Below, piece by piece: positions 26,849 to 35,263 of a stretch of DNA of 64,000 nucleotides (within the stretch, counting starts at the first letter, position 1; each line of letters opens with the position of its first letter). This DNA comes from JADKAV01 sp963769435. Lineage in GTDB: Bacteria > Actinomycetota > Actinomycetes > S36-B12 > UBA10799. The notes beneath the pieces were generated by a model. The model did no database searches and was not told the DNA's origin. It saw nothing but the letters and a program-made list of their open reading frames with translations. The position numbers and the translations under genes were made by a program. The stretch is taken from assembly GCA_963769435.1 (NCBI GenBank), contig CAVYLN010000002.1, positions 806,001 through 870,000 on the forward strand, given 5' to 3'.

Positions 26849-27808
26849 TCAGCCGGCCGGCGGCTCGAACGTCTTGGTGCGCTGCATGCCTGCGGCGCGT
26901 CCCTTGGCCGAGATCACCAGCGCCATCTTGCGTGAGGCCTCGTCGATCATCTCGTCACCCAGCATGACCGCACCCTTGGCCCCACCCTCGGCGGAGGTGT
27001 AGTAGTCGTAGGCGTCGAGGATCAGCTCGGCGTGGTCGTAGTCCTCCTGCCGCGGCGAGTAGACCTCGTTGGCCGCCTCGACCTGGCCTGGATGCAGCAC
27101 CCACTTGCCATCGAAGCCCAGGGCCGCACTGCGGCCAGCCACACGCTTGTACCCCTCGATGTCCTTGATCTGCAGATACGGGCCGTCGATCGCCTGCTTG
27201 TCATGAGCCCGCGCGGCCATCAGGATGCGCATCAGGATGTAGTGGTATGCGTCACCCACGTCGTAGCCCGGAGGCTGCTCCCCGACGACCAGTGACTTCA
27301 TGTTGATGCTCGCCATGAAGTCGGCCGGGCCGAAGATGATCGTCTCCACACGCGGACTGGCGGTGGCGATCGCATCGACGTTGATGAGGCCGAGCGCGTT
27401 CTCGATCTGGGCCTCGATGCCGATCCGGCCGACCTCGAATCCGTTGGCCTTCTCGATCTGGGTGAGCAGCAGGTCCAGGGCCACGATCTGCTCGGGGGTC
27501 TGCACCTTGGGCAGCATGATGCAGTCCAGGTTCTGCCCCGCGCCCTCGACCACCTCGACCACGTCGGCGTAGGTCCACTGGGTGGTCCAGTCGTTGACCC
27601 GCACGACGCGCACCTTGTTCTCGTAGCCACCCTCGTTGAGCGCCGCGACGATGTTCTTGCGCGCCTCCGGCTTGGCGATCGGGGCGACGGCGTCCTCGAT
27701 GTCCATGAACACCTGGTCCGCGGGAAGGCCCTTGGCCTTGTCCAGCATCTTCGGGCTACTGCCCGGCACGGCCAGGTTCGAACGGCGGCTGCGAAGGGTT
27801 TCAGTCAT
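26849..27808 (-). CDS. CoA-ester lyase of the HpcH/HpaI (CitE/malyl-CoA lyase) family
   Basis: A 319-residue TIM-barrel lyase. Motifs: NLAVPGSSPKMLDKA (CoA/phosphate contact), VFMDIEDAVAP (metal-binding Asp/Glu), KVRVVRVND, IMLPKVQTPEQI, GIEAQIENALGL (Glu), and IIFGPADFMASI (metal-binding Asp). Its length and C-terminal extension (LHPGQVEAANEVYSP and beyond) fit malyl-CoA or methylmalyl-CoA lyases better than the short CitE subunit of citrate lyase, and no citrate lyase partner is nearby. Start is ATG 27808. The exact substrate (malyl-, citramalyl- or methylmalyl-CoA) is open. Confidence 0.85.
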   Translation of the reverse strand: MTETLRSRRSNLAVPGSSPKMLDKAKGLPADQVFMDIEDAVAPIAKPEARKNIVAALNEGGYENKVRVVRVNDWTTQWTYADVVEVVEGAGQNLDCIMLPKVQTPEQIVALDLLLTQIEKANGFEVGRIGIEAQIENALGLINVDAIATASPRVETIIFGPADFMASINMKSLVVGEQPPGYDVGDAYHYILMRILMAARAHDKQAIDGPYLQIKDIEGYKRVAGRSAALGFDGKWVLHPGQVEAANEVYSPRQEDYDHAELILDAYDYYTSAEGGAKGAVMLGDEMIDEASRKMALVISAKGRAAGMQRTKTFEPPAG

Positions 27809-27843
27809 GATCCGACGATATCCAGCCTCCCTCACGGCCGATT

Positions 27844-28725
27844 TCACACCCCCGGCTCGGGCATCCGAGGACGGGACCCGCGCACGACGACCACCAGCCC
27901 CACGAGCATGACCGTCAGGCCGAGCACCAGCGACCAGCCCACCGACTGCCCGAGGAACAGCGCCGCCAGGATCGTCGCACCCGGCGCTTCGAAGAGGATC
28001 GCAGTGCTGACGACCGTCGCCGACGTCCGGTGCACGACCGCGTTCATCACCGAATGGCCGCCGATCTGCGCGATCACGGTGATGGCCAGGATCAGCAGCC
28101 AGTCGCGGGCGGCATACCCGAGCAGCGGCACGCCGGCGGCCACACATAGTCCCAGCAGGGCCAGCGCCGCCACCCCGTAGACCGAGGTCGTATAGGAACC
28201 GAGGTCCGTGTTCTCCCGGAGTCGTTCGCCGAACGCCACGTACACCGCAGCCAGCATGGCGGCGGCGAGAGCCAGCCCGAGTCCGATCCAGGAATCTGCG
28301 TCCAACTCCCCGAATCCGGTGATCAGCAGCACCCCGAGCACACTGATCGCGATCCCCGCCCAGATCGCTCGTGCGGGCCTCACGCCGGACATCCGCGCCA
28401 GCAGCGCCGACCAGACCGGCTGAGTGGAGATCATGGCTGTGCTCAGCGCGACGCTGGTGAAGCGCAGACTCGGGATCCAGGTGGCGAAGTGCGCCGCCAG
28501 AGCGACACCTGGCCACACCGCGGCCCGGGCACCGCCGGGCAGGTGGATCCTGCGTGAGGTCGACGCCATCCACGCCACCGTGAGACCCGTGGCCAACAGA
28601 CACCGGTACATCGCGATCGCCAACGCCGGTGCGGCACACGCGGCGATGAGCGGCGCGGAAGCACTCACGCACAGGACCGCGACGAACAGAAGCAGCCCGT
28701 CGCGGGCCGAGACCCTGCCGATCAC
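27844..28725 (-). CDS. EamA/DMT-superfamily transporter
   Basis: A 293-residue protein with ten hydrophobic segments in two tandem EamA repeats. Typical features are SASAPLIAACAAPALAIAMYRCLLA, the charged SRRIHL loop, and the second-repeat motif TSATVVSTAILFEAPGATILAALFLGQS. The family exports metabolites such as amino acids; the cargo is unknown. Start is GTG 28725, 28 nt after the lipoprotein gene, with the lyase gene 35 nt further on; the three could be co-transcribed. Confidence 0.88.
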   Translation of the reverse strand: MIGRVSARDGLLLFVAVLCVSASAPLIAACAAPALAIAMYRCLLATGLTVAWMASTSRRIHLPGGARAAVWPGVALAAHFATWIPSLRFTSVALSTAMISTQPVWSALLARMSGVRPARAIWAGIAISVLGVLLITGFGELDADSWIGLGLALAAAMLAAVYVAFGERLRENTDLGSYTTSVYGVAALALLGLCVAAGVPLLGYAARDWLLILAITVIAQIGGHSVMNAVVHRTSATVVSTAILFEAPGATILAALFLGQSVGWSLVLGLTVMLVGLVVVVRGSRPRMPEPGV

Positions 28726-28753
28726 TCCGGGACGCCCGGGCGACCGCCGGCGC

Positions 28754-29494
28754 TCAGGCCAGATCCGCGAGACTGATGGTCTTCTTCTTCGGCGGCGCTT
28801 TGATGACGACCTTCTTGTTCCAGTCGGTGAAGTCGACCTCGCTGACCTCCGCCTGGTCCGGTGAACTGGTGATCATCAGCGGGTAGGGCTTGCCGGTCGT
28901 GGCGATCCAGAGGGTACCGATGTTGCTGGTCAGGGGGACTGCCGGCTGCCCCTGACTCACACCTACGTCGCCCACCTCGACGGTGCCGTCGGTGCGCAGG
29001 AACTGCTTCATCAACGGTTTCATGATGCTGGTCTGCTTGAACGACTCCAGTTTCGGGTTGTTCAGGTCGCCGGTGACCCACTTGTCACCGATCCGTTTGG
29101 CCTTCTTCGCGTTGAACGCCTGCGTCCAGTAGTCCGCGTCAGCCTTGATGTAGATCGTGCCGTCGACGACGCGGGTCTTCAACGTGGTCTCCCCGGCGGT
29201 TCGACTGCCGTCGCTGGAGTCCTGGGTGACGACGAGATCCAGCGAGGCCTGCGGGCTGGTACCGATCAACCGCATGCTGCGGGCGCTCAGGGCGGCTTTG
29301 TTCGCCTGGTTGAGGATCTGCTTGGGTCCCAGTTCCTCGACCCCGTTCGGCTTGCCCACCGGCGTGCTGGTCTGCTCCGTTGCGGATTCCGTGGGCGAGG
29401 GCGAGGCGGATTGCGTCGTCGCCGAGTCCGAGTTCGAACAGCCGGCCGTGACCCCCAGAACCACGACCCCAGCCGCCAGGATTGCCATGCGCAT
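28754..29494 (-). CDS. LppX/LprG-like lipoprotein
   Basis: A 246-residue lipoprotein. The signal is MRMAILAAGVVVLGVTAGC with lipobox VTAGC (Cys 19 lipidated), followed by a Ser/Thr-rich linker and a beta-rich domain (ASLDLVVTQDSS, GTIYIKADADYWTQAF, DKWVTGDL, GTLWIATTGKPYPLMI). This pattern matches the LppX/LprA/LprF/LprG family, whose mycobacterial members carry lipids across the periplasm. No mycolate genes are visible here, so the lipid is unknown. It precedes the EamA transporter. Confidence 0.84.
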   Translation of the reverse strand: MRMAILAAGVVVLGVTAGCSNSDSATTQSASPSPTESATEQTSTPVGKPNGVEELGPKQILNQANKAALSARSMRLIGTSPQASLDLVVTQDSSDGSRTAGETTLKTRVVDGTIYIKADADYWTQAFNAKKAKRIGDKWVTGDLNNPKLESFKQTSIMKPLMKQFLRTDGTVEVGDVGVSQGQPAVPLTSNIGTLWIATTGKPYPLMITSSPDQAEVSEVDFTDWNKKVVIKAPPKKKTISLADLA

Positions 29495-29598
29495 TGCGAC
29501 GACCGCCTCGTCTCGGTGAACAGTACGCCTGACACGCTACCCGCAGCACCCGGCGAATGCCCGTGACCCCACCGCCGTGCGAGCGATAGCCTGCCCAC

Positions 29599-30843
29599 GT
29601 GACGGTCACGCGAGCCTTCATCGCCCGACTCCGCGGGTCGGCGGTGTTCGACCCCAATGGGGAGCAGTTGGGCAAAGTCCGCGACTTCGTCGTGGTGCTG
29701 CGCCACGGGGCCCTGCCGCCGCGACTCGTCGGCCTGGTCGTCGAGGTCGGCGCACGTCGCCGGATCTTCCTGCCCATCACACGTGTCACCAAGATCGACG
29801 TCGGGCAGATCGTCACCACCGGGGTGCTGGATCTGCGGCGTTTCAAGTTGCGGCCCTCGGAGAGCCTCGCGGTGGGAGAGCTCTTCGACCGCGTGGCACT
29901 CCTGCGCAGCACTGATGAGCGTGTGAAGATCCTGGATCTCGCCATGGAACAGAACAGCCGTCAGGACTGGGAGATCACCCAGGCGTATGTGCGCAGCGCG
30001 TCCCGGGGACTGGCCCGCCGCGGGCAGACCCGGGTCGTGGCCTGGTCGGATCTCTCCGGCGTCGGAGTGACCGAGGCCGACCAGGCGACAGAGACGATGC
30101 TGGAGTCACTGGCCGAGTTGCGCGCCGCCGACGTCGCCAGTGTGCTGCACGACCTGCCGGAGAAGCGGCGATTGGAGATCGCACGGGCTCTGGACGACGA
30201 GCGCCTGGCCGACGTCCTTGAGGAGATGGCCGAGCACGATGCGGTGCAGATCGTCAGCCAGCTGGAGTCGGAGCGTGCCGCCGACGTCCTCGAGGAGATG
30301 GACCCCGATGACGCCGTCGACCTGTTGAGCGACTTGACCCCTGAACAGGCCAGGGAACTGCTGGAACTCGTCGAACCGGAGGACGCAGCGGATCTGCGCC
30401 GACTCCTGCTCTACGACGAGTTCTCCGCGGGCGGCATGATGAGCCCGGAACCGGTGATCGTGGGTGCCGACGGAACCGTGGCCGAGGCCCTCGCCCAGAT
30501 CCGGAACCCCGACCTCTCGCCTGCCCTGGCCTCGCAGGTCTACGTCGTGCGGCCACCGATGCAGACCCCCACCGGCAAGTTCCTCGGCGTCGTGCACTGG
30601 CAGCGGCTGCTACGAGAGCCACCCAGCGATCTCGTCTCACGGGTCATCGACAAGGATCTCGCACCGCTGACCCCGGACACACCACTTCCGGCAGTCACCC
30701 GCTACTTCGCCGCGTACAACCTGGTCGCGGTACCCATCGTCGACGACAACGGCCACCTCCTGGGCGTGGTGACGGTCGACGACCTGCTCGACCACATCCT
30801 CGGGGACAACTGGCGTGAGGAGCCGGGGGTGAGCAATGACTGA
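29599..30843 (+). CDS. PRC-barrel / MgtE-N / CBS-domain protein without membrane part
   Basis: A 414-residue soluble protein. Residues 1-80 resemble a PRC-barrel (AVFDPNGEQLGKVRDFVV). Residues 165-265 are the MgtE N-terminal domain, with its repeated LxxxxAADVLxEMDPDDAVDLL-type helices. Residues 275-405 are two CBS domains (MMSPEPVIV, and VTVDDLLDHILGDNW at the end). The membrane channel of MgtE is absent, so it cannot carry Mg itself; it may sense Mg or nucleotides. It matches Rv1232c by order. Start GTG 29599. Its end overlaps the DUF1003 start by 8 nt. Confidence 0.88.
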   Translation: MTVTRAFIARLRGSAVFDPNGEQLGKVRDFVVVLRHGALPPRLVGLVVEVGARRRIFLPITRVTKIDVGQIVTTGVLDLRRFKLRPSESLAVGELFDRVALLRSTDERVKILDLAMEQNSRQDWEITQAYVRSASRGLARRGQTRVVAWSDLSGVGVTEADQATETMLESLAELRAADVASVLHDLPEKRRLEIARALDDERLADVLEEMAEHDAVQIVSQLESERAADVLEEMDPDDAVDLLSDLTPEQARELLELVEPEDAADLRRLLLYDEFSAGGMMSPEPVIVGADGTVAEALAQIRNPDLSPALASQVYVVRPPMQTPTGKFLGVVHWQRLLREPPSDLVSRVIDKDLAPLTPDTPLPAVTRYFAAYNLVAVPIVDDNGHLLGVVTVDDLLDHILGDNWREEPGVSND

Positions 30844-31309
30844 CCGCAACAGCTTGGAGAAACCTACTCGCGGGCGCCCGTCCATCCGTCCCTCCTACGA
30901 CCCGGAGACGTTCGGCCGCGCGTCCGAGGGGGTGGCGCGGTTCCTGGGATCCTGGCGCTTCATCGCGTGGATGAGCGCCGCGATCGCCACCTGGCTGGTC
31001 TACAACATCGTCGCCACGGATGCCGCAGATCCGTATCCGTTCATCTTCCTCACCCTGCTGCTGAGCCTGCAGGCCTCCTACGCGGCCCCCCTGATCCTGC
31101 TGGCCCAGAACCGGCAGGACGACCGGGACCGCGTGCAGTTCAAGGAGGACCGGGACCGCACCGAGCGGCTGATCGCCGACACCGAGTACTTGGCGCGCGA
31201 GTTGGCGGCGCTGCGGATCGGGCTCGGTGAGGTGGTCACACGCGACTACCTCCGCCGCGAACTGCGAGCTCTGCTCGACGAGATCGATCGCGGGCCGGAC
31301 GCTCCCTGA
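30836..31309 (+). CDS. DUF1003 membrane protein
   Basis: A 157-residue protein of the DUF1003 family. Two membrane spans (FIAWMSAAIATWLVYNIV and FIFLTLLLSLQASYAAPLILL) are followed by the diagnostic LAQNRQDDRDR and a charged coiled-coil C-terminus. Function unknown. The ATG lies inside the end of the MgtE-N gene (8-nt overlap), so the two are translationally coupled, which hints at a shared job in metal or stress response. Confidence 0.9.
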   Translation: MTDRNSLEKPTRGRPSIRPSYDPETFGRASEGVARFLGSWRFIAWMSAAIATWLVYNIVATDAADPYPFIFLTLLLSLQASYAAPLILLAQNRQDDRDRVQFKEDRDRTERLIADTEYLARELAALRIGLGEVVTRDYLRRELRALLDEIDRGPDAP

Positions 31310-31427
31310 CCTCGCCTGCATCGAGGTGGATCGCCAGCGATCCTGAGCGGGGGGCAACGCCCTGTGGCCCGGGCAACGACCGGATCGACCCGCGAGCGGC
31401 TTCTCCCGTGCCACGTACCATGGGTCC

Positions 31428-32558
31428 ATGCCGACAACTGACGCGATCACCGCGGCCCTCGCCTCCGTCGACGACCCTGAGATCCGGCGACCCATCACCG
31501 AACTCGGCATGGTGAAGTCGGTGGCCGTGGACGAGGACGGCGCCGCACGCATCGAGATCTACCTGACGATCGCGGCCTGTCCGATGCAGAACACGCTGAC
31601 CGAGCGGGTCAGGGAGGCGGCCGCCTCGGTGCCGGGTGTCAGCCGGGTCGAGGTCATCTTCGACGTCATGAGCGAGGAGCAGCGCAAGAACCTCCGGGAG
31701 ATGCTGCAGGGTCCGACCAAGGACAACCCCTTCACGAAGCCGGGCAACCTCACGAAGATCATCGCTGTCGCCAGCGGGAAGGGCGGCGTGGGCAAGAGTT
31801 CGGTCACCGCGAACCTCGCGGTGCAGTTGGCGAGGTCCGGCAGCAAGGTTGGACTGATCGACGCGGACATCTACGGCCACTCGATCCCGCGGATGCTCGG
31901 CGTCACCAGTCCGCCAACCATCGTGGAGGGCATGCTGATGCCGCCGATGGCGTATGACGTCGCGACCATTTCGGTCCTGCCGTTCAAATCGGGCGGGAGC
32001 AGCCAGGCGGTCGCCTTCCGGGGTCCGATGCTGCACCGGGCCCTGAACCAGTTCTTGACCGACGTCTACTGGGGCGATCTCGACTGGCTGTTCCTGGACC
32101 TCCCACCCGGCACCGGGGACATCGCCATCTCCGTGGCTCAGTTGCTGCCCCGCGCCGAGATCCTCGTGGTCACCACGCCGCAGGTCGCGGCGGCCGAGGT
32201 GGCGGTCCGGGCGGGCATGCTCAGCGAGTACACCAACCAACGCGTGATGGGCGTCGTCGAGAACATGAGCGCCTTCCCCTGCCCGCACTGCGGTGAGCCG
32301 ACCGACCTGTTCGGGTCCGGCGGAGGCGAGATCGTGGCCAAGCAGCTGAGCGCGGCATTGGGTTCGGAAGTCCCTCTGCTGGGGAAGATCCCGTTCGACG
32401 TCAGGTTGCGCGAAGGAGGGGATCAAGGACGGCCGCTGGTCATCGACGACCCGGCCGCCCCGGCCTCAGCAGCGATCGCTGCGATCGCCAGTCAGTTCTC
32501 CACCAGACCCCGCGGTTTGGCCGGCCTTGACCTCGGCATCTCGCCGGTGCGTAGCTGA
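31428..32558 (+). CDS. mrp: Mrp/NBP35-type iron-sulfur carrier ATPase
   Basis: A 376-residue protein. Residues 5-85 form an MIP18/DUF59 domain (ASVDDPEIRRPITELGMV, with Cys in IAACPMQNT). The P-loop ATPase domain has ASGKGGVGKSS, LIDADIYGHSIPRML, LDLPPGTGD, and the CPHC pair (FPCPHCGEPT), which binds a bridging Fe-S cluster in homodimers. It loads Fe-S clusters onto apo-proteins in the cytoplasm. ATG 31428. Position equals Rv1229c. It is convergent with tatB. Confidence 0.93.
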   Translation: MPTTDAITAALASVDDPEIRRPITELGMVKSVAVDEDGAARIEIYLTIAACPMQNTLTERVREAAASVPGVSRVEVIFDVMSEEQRKNLREMLQGPTKDNPFTKPGNLTKIIAVASGKGGVGKSSVTANLAVQLARSGSKVGLIDADIYGHSIPRMLGVTSPPTIVEGMLMPPMAYDVATISVLPFKSGGSSQAVAFRGPMLHRALNQFLTDVYWGDLDWLFLDLPPGTGDIAISVAQLLPRAEILVVTTPQVAAAEVAVRAGMLSEYTNQRVMGVVENMSAFPCPHCGEPTDLFGSGGGEIVAKQLSAALGSEVPLLGKIPFDVRLREGGDQGRPLVIDDPAAPASAAIAAIASQFSTRPRGLAGLDLGISPVRS

Positions 32559-32603
32559 CGCCTGCGAGTACCAACGGATCGCGACGCAGACCCGGACGGC
32601 GAT

Positions 32604-32924
32604 CTAGGTCGCGTTGGGGTCCACGGGGCTCGACGACGGTGGCGGGTTCTCCTTCGACACCGGCGCAGGGGACTCGGTGACAGGCTCGGTCAGCGAGGCG
32701 AGCATTCGCTTGGGGTGCAGATCAGCCAGGGACTTGAGGTCGTCGCCGACGGATCCGAGGTCTGTCGTCTGCGAGATCTGGGAGCGCGCCTGACCGAGGG
32801 TCTCCCTGGCCCGGGCCACGAGTTTGCCCGCGCTGGAGGCGGCTGAGGGCAGCCGATCCGGGCCGAACACCAGCAGCGCGAGCAGCCCGAGGACCAGCAA
32901 CTCACCCAAACCGATGTCGAACAC
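32604..32924 (-). CDS. tatB: Twin-arginine translocase subunit TatB
   Basis: A 106-residue protein with one N-terminal span followed by an amphipathic helix: MFDIGLGELLVLGLLALLVF, then GPDRLP (the TatB GPxxLP hinge) and a charged helix, ending in a Pro/Ser-rich tail. TatB recognises twin-arginine signal peptides together with TatC, which is not in this window. It lies 23 nt downstream of htrA on the same strand, as in mycobacteria (htrA-tatB). Confidence 0.92.
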   Translation of the reverse strand: MFDIGLGELLVLGLLALLVFGPDRLPSAASSAGKLVARARETLGQARSQISQTTDLGSVGDDLKSLADLHPKRMLASLTEPVTESPAPVSKENPPPSSSPVDPNAT

Positions 32925-32947
32925 CGTTACAGGGTACGCCCTCCGGC

Positions 32948-34435
32948 TCAGCGCTGACCCAGAGTGACCGTGATCTCCTTGCCGCTCTCCAGGGTGAGAG
33001 TGATCTCGTCGCCCGGCGCGTTCTGCCGGATGTCGGTGATGAGACCCACGGCATCGTCAACCCTGGAGCCGTTCACAGCCACGATGACGTCGCCGGATTT
33101 GAGACCGGCACCATCGGCCGGCCCGCCAGGCGTGACCGCCTGCACGCGTGCACCCTGCCCCGAGAAGTTGAAGTCGATCTCGGCGCCGATGATCGGTGTC
33201 GAGGAGGTGCCCGTCTCGATGATCTCCTGGGCGATGCGGTTCGCCGTGTTGATCGGGATGGCGAATCCGAGGCCGATGCTGCCGGCCTGTCCGCCGCCGC
33301 TGGCGCCCAGCGAGGCGATGGCCGAGTTCACACCGATGACCTGCGCCTCGGAGTTCACCAGTGGTCCCCCGGAGTTGCCCGGGTTGATGGGCGCATCGGT
33401 CTGGATGGCGTTGATGAACGACGTCTCTCCGGAGTCGCCGCCGCCAGCGGTCACGGGCCGGTCGAGCGAGCTCACGATCCCGCTGGTCACCGTCCCCTCA
33501 AGCCCGAGCGGGGAACCGATCGCCACCGCCTGGTCGCCCACCTTGACGCTGTTCGAGTCGCCGATGGCGATGGGGGTCAGGCCGGTGCGGTCCACCTTCA
33601 CGACAGCGAGGTCGTAGTCGGCGTTGCGTCCGATCAGGTCTCCGGTGAGCCGGGTACCGTCCTGCAGAACGACGTCGATGTCGCCGCCTCCTCCGGCCGC
33701 CGCCTCGATCACGTGGTTGTTCGTGAGGATGTAGCCGTCCTGACTGACGACGAATCCGGAACCCGATCCCGCCTGGCCACCACCTGAGACCTCCAGCGAG
33801 ACGACGCTCGGCAACACGGTTTCGGCGATGGATGCGATGGATCCATCAGCCCGCGGGGATAGTGCCGTGGGGTCGCTCGGAGCATTGACACTCACCGAGG
33901 ACACGGACCCGGAGTTCCCGGCCAGTTGGTAGCCGAGGGCTCCTCCGCCGACACCGGCCAGCAGTCCGGTCAGGGCTGCGATCGCCACAACCTTGCCGAC
34001 GCCTCCCGACTTCGGTGCGGGCGAGCTCGTCTGAGGGGCGACTCCGGGCGGCGGCGGAAGGTAGCCGTCGGTACCGGCCTGTGGCCACTGGGAGCTGTCC
34101 TGCGGGGTCTCGGTACCGGCGTACGCGCCGTATCCCGCGTAGTTCTGCTGTGCGTACGCATCCTGCTGCGGCTGGGCATACGCAGCGGTCTGCTGGGAGT
34201 CCGGGTCCAAGACCTGTGTCCTGTGATCGGGCGCGGGCCACTGCTGAGGATCCTGCGGCACAGCAGCCTGCTGAGAGGGTTCATCGTGCCAGTCGGCCTC
34301 AACCCCGGTGGCGGGCGGCGCCTGCCCCTCCGGAACGCCGTTTCCGGCCCCGGCAGCAGCAGCATCGGCGGGATCAGGCCCCGGCACGACCGGCGACGGT
34401 GTCGACGGGTCCTGCGGCATCCCATCGTTGCTCAT
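32948..34435 (-). CDS. htrA: HtrA/DegP-like membrane-anchored serine protease
   Basis: A 495-residue envelope protease. Residues 1-145 are a Pro/Gln/Ala-rich cytoplasmic region, residues 148-172 a membrane anchor (VVAIAALTGLLAGVGGGALG). A trypsin-like domain follows with catalytic His in TNNHVIEA, Asp in ADYDLAVVKV and Ser in NPGNSGGPL. A C-terminal PDZ domain has DGAGLKSGDVIVAVNGSRV. It degrades or refolds misfolded proteins outside the membrane. ATG 34435 has AGGAG six bases upstream. It sits in an htrA-tatB operon. The usual upstream partners sigE and rseA are absent. Confidence 0.93.
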   Translation of the reverse strand: MSNDGMPQDPSTPSPVVPGPDPADAAAAGAGNGVPEGQAPPATGVEADWHDEPSQQAAVPQDPQQWPAPDHRTQVLDPDSQQTAAYAQPQQDAYAQQNYAGYGAYAGTETPQDSSQWPQAGTDGYLPPPPGVAPQTSSPAPKSGGVGKVVAIAALTGLLAGVGGGALGYQLAGNSGSVSSVSVNAPSDPTALSPRADGSIASIAETVLPSVVSLEVSGGGQAGSGSGFVVSQDGYILTNNHVIEAAAGGGGDIDVVLQDGTRLTGDLIGRNADYDLAVVKVDRTGLTPIAIGDSNSVKVGDQAVAIGSPLGLEGTVTSGIVSSLDRPVTAGGGDSGETSFINAIQTDAPINPGNSGGPLVNSEAQVIGVNSAIASLGASGGGQAGSIGLGFAIPINTANRIAQEIIETGTSSTPIIGAEIDFNFSGQGARVQAVTPGGPADGAGLKSGDVIVAVNGSRVDDAVGLITDIRQNAPGDEITLTLESGKEITVTLGQR

Positions 34436-34612
34436 CTGCGACTCCTCATGGTCCACGACTGAACTCACGGTATCCCTCTCTGGCGTTTCTGGCCCCACGT
34501 GGTTCCAGGATGCGGCCGCGGTACCGCACACACCAGCCTGTGGGGGTTCGGACTAGGTCAGCGATCTGTAATGCCGCGAACCGCCCATACTGCGGTGCCG
34601 AGCCGCAGGACC

Positions 34613-34625
34613 GACAGGTACTGTC
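34613..34625. promoter_or_regulatory. GACAG-N3-CTGTC inverted repeat before the O-methyltransferase start
   Basis: GACAG (34613-34617) and CTGTC (34621-34625) lie 6 nt before ATG 34632, in the position of a ribosome site. The same arms with a one-base spacer occur at 37569-37579 upstream of the folP2-like gene. This may be a weak operator or chance. Confidence 0.3.
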
Positions 34626-34631
34626 AGCACC

Positions 34632-35249
34632 ATGGACGCGACCTCATCCTCCGTCACGCCCCGGGATCTGCTGGCCTTCTGCGAAAACTGGAACACCGCG
34701 ATCCTGAGTGGCGAGATCGCCCCGATGACCGTGAATGCCAGCGTGCTGCGACTGCTGTCGCTGTTCGCCGCGCTCACAGGCGCCCAAGCGGCCGTCGAGG
34801 TGGGCTCGCACAGCGGAACCACAGGGCTGGCGCTGTTCGAGGGCATGGCCCAGGACGGCGTGCTGACCTCAGTCGAGCCCGATCCGGAACGACTGCGGAT
34901 CGCCAAGGAGTCGTTCTTGGCGGCGTCGATCCCGCACGGCCGCACCCGACTGATCGCCGCCGACCCGCACGAGGTGCTCTCGCGCCTCACCGACGGCCAC
35001 TACGACCTGCTTCTGTCTGGCGACAAGCCGGCCGACCACGCGGCGTTCGCCGAAGAGGCCGCGCGACTGCTGCGGCCAGGCGGGATCGCGGTGTTCCTCA
35101 ACATCGCCGACGCGGCCGACCCGGCCAAGCGGGAACCCGGGCAACTGGCTGTCCGGCAGTTCACCGAGGCGATGCAGGCCGACGAGAGGTGGCTCACCAC
35201 CTTGCTGCCGCTGTCCGACGGGGTCCTGGTGGCGGTCCTGCGTCCCTGA
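34632..35249 (+). CDS. O-methyltransferase (class I, Rv1220c-like)
   Basis: A 205-residue SAM-dependent methyltransferase of the O-methyltransferase family 3 type. The SAM motif is AVEVGSHSGTTGLALFEGM, followed by LTSVEPDPERLRIAKESF and the late RPGGIAVFLNI. The usual VFIDADK motif (metal Asp) is altered to DLLLSGDKPADH, so metal binding may differ. The substrate is unknown. It is the equivalent of Rv1220c, divergent from htrA with a 196-nt gap. ATG 34632. Confidence 0.86.
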   Translation: MDATSSSVTPRDLLAFCENWNTAILSGEIAPMTVNASVLRLLSLFAALTGAQAAVEVGSHSGTTGLALFEGMAQDGVLTSVEPDPERLRIAKESFLAASIPHGRTRLIAADPHEVLSRLTDGHYDLLLSGDKPADHAAFAEEAARLLRPGGIAVFLNIADAADPAKREPGQLAVRQFTEAMQADERWLTTLLPLSDGVLVAVLRP

Positions 35250-35263
35250 GCCGGGTTCCGCAG

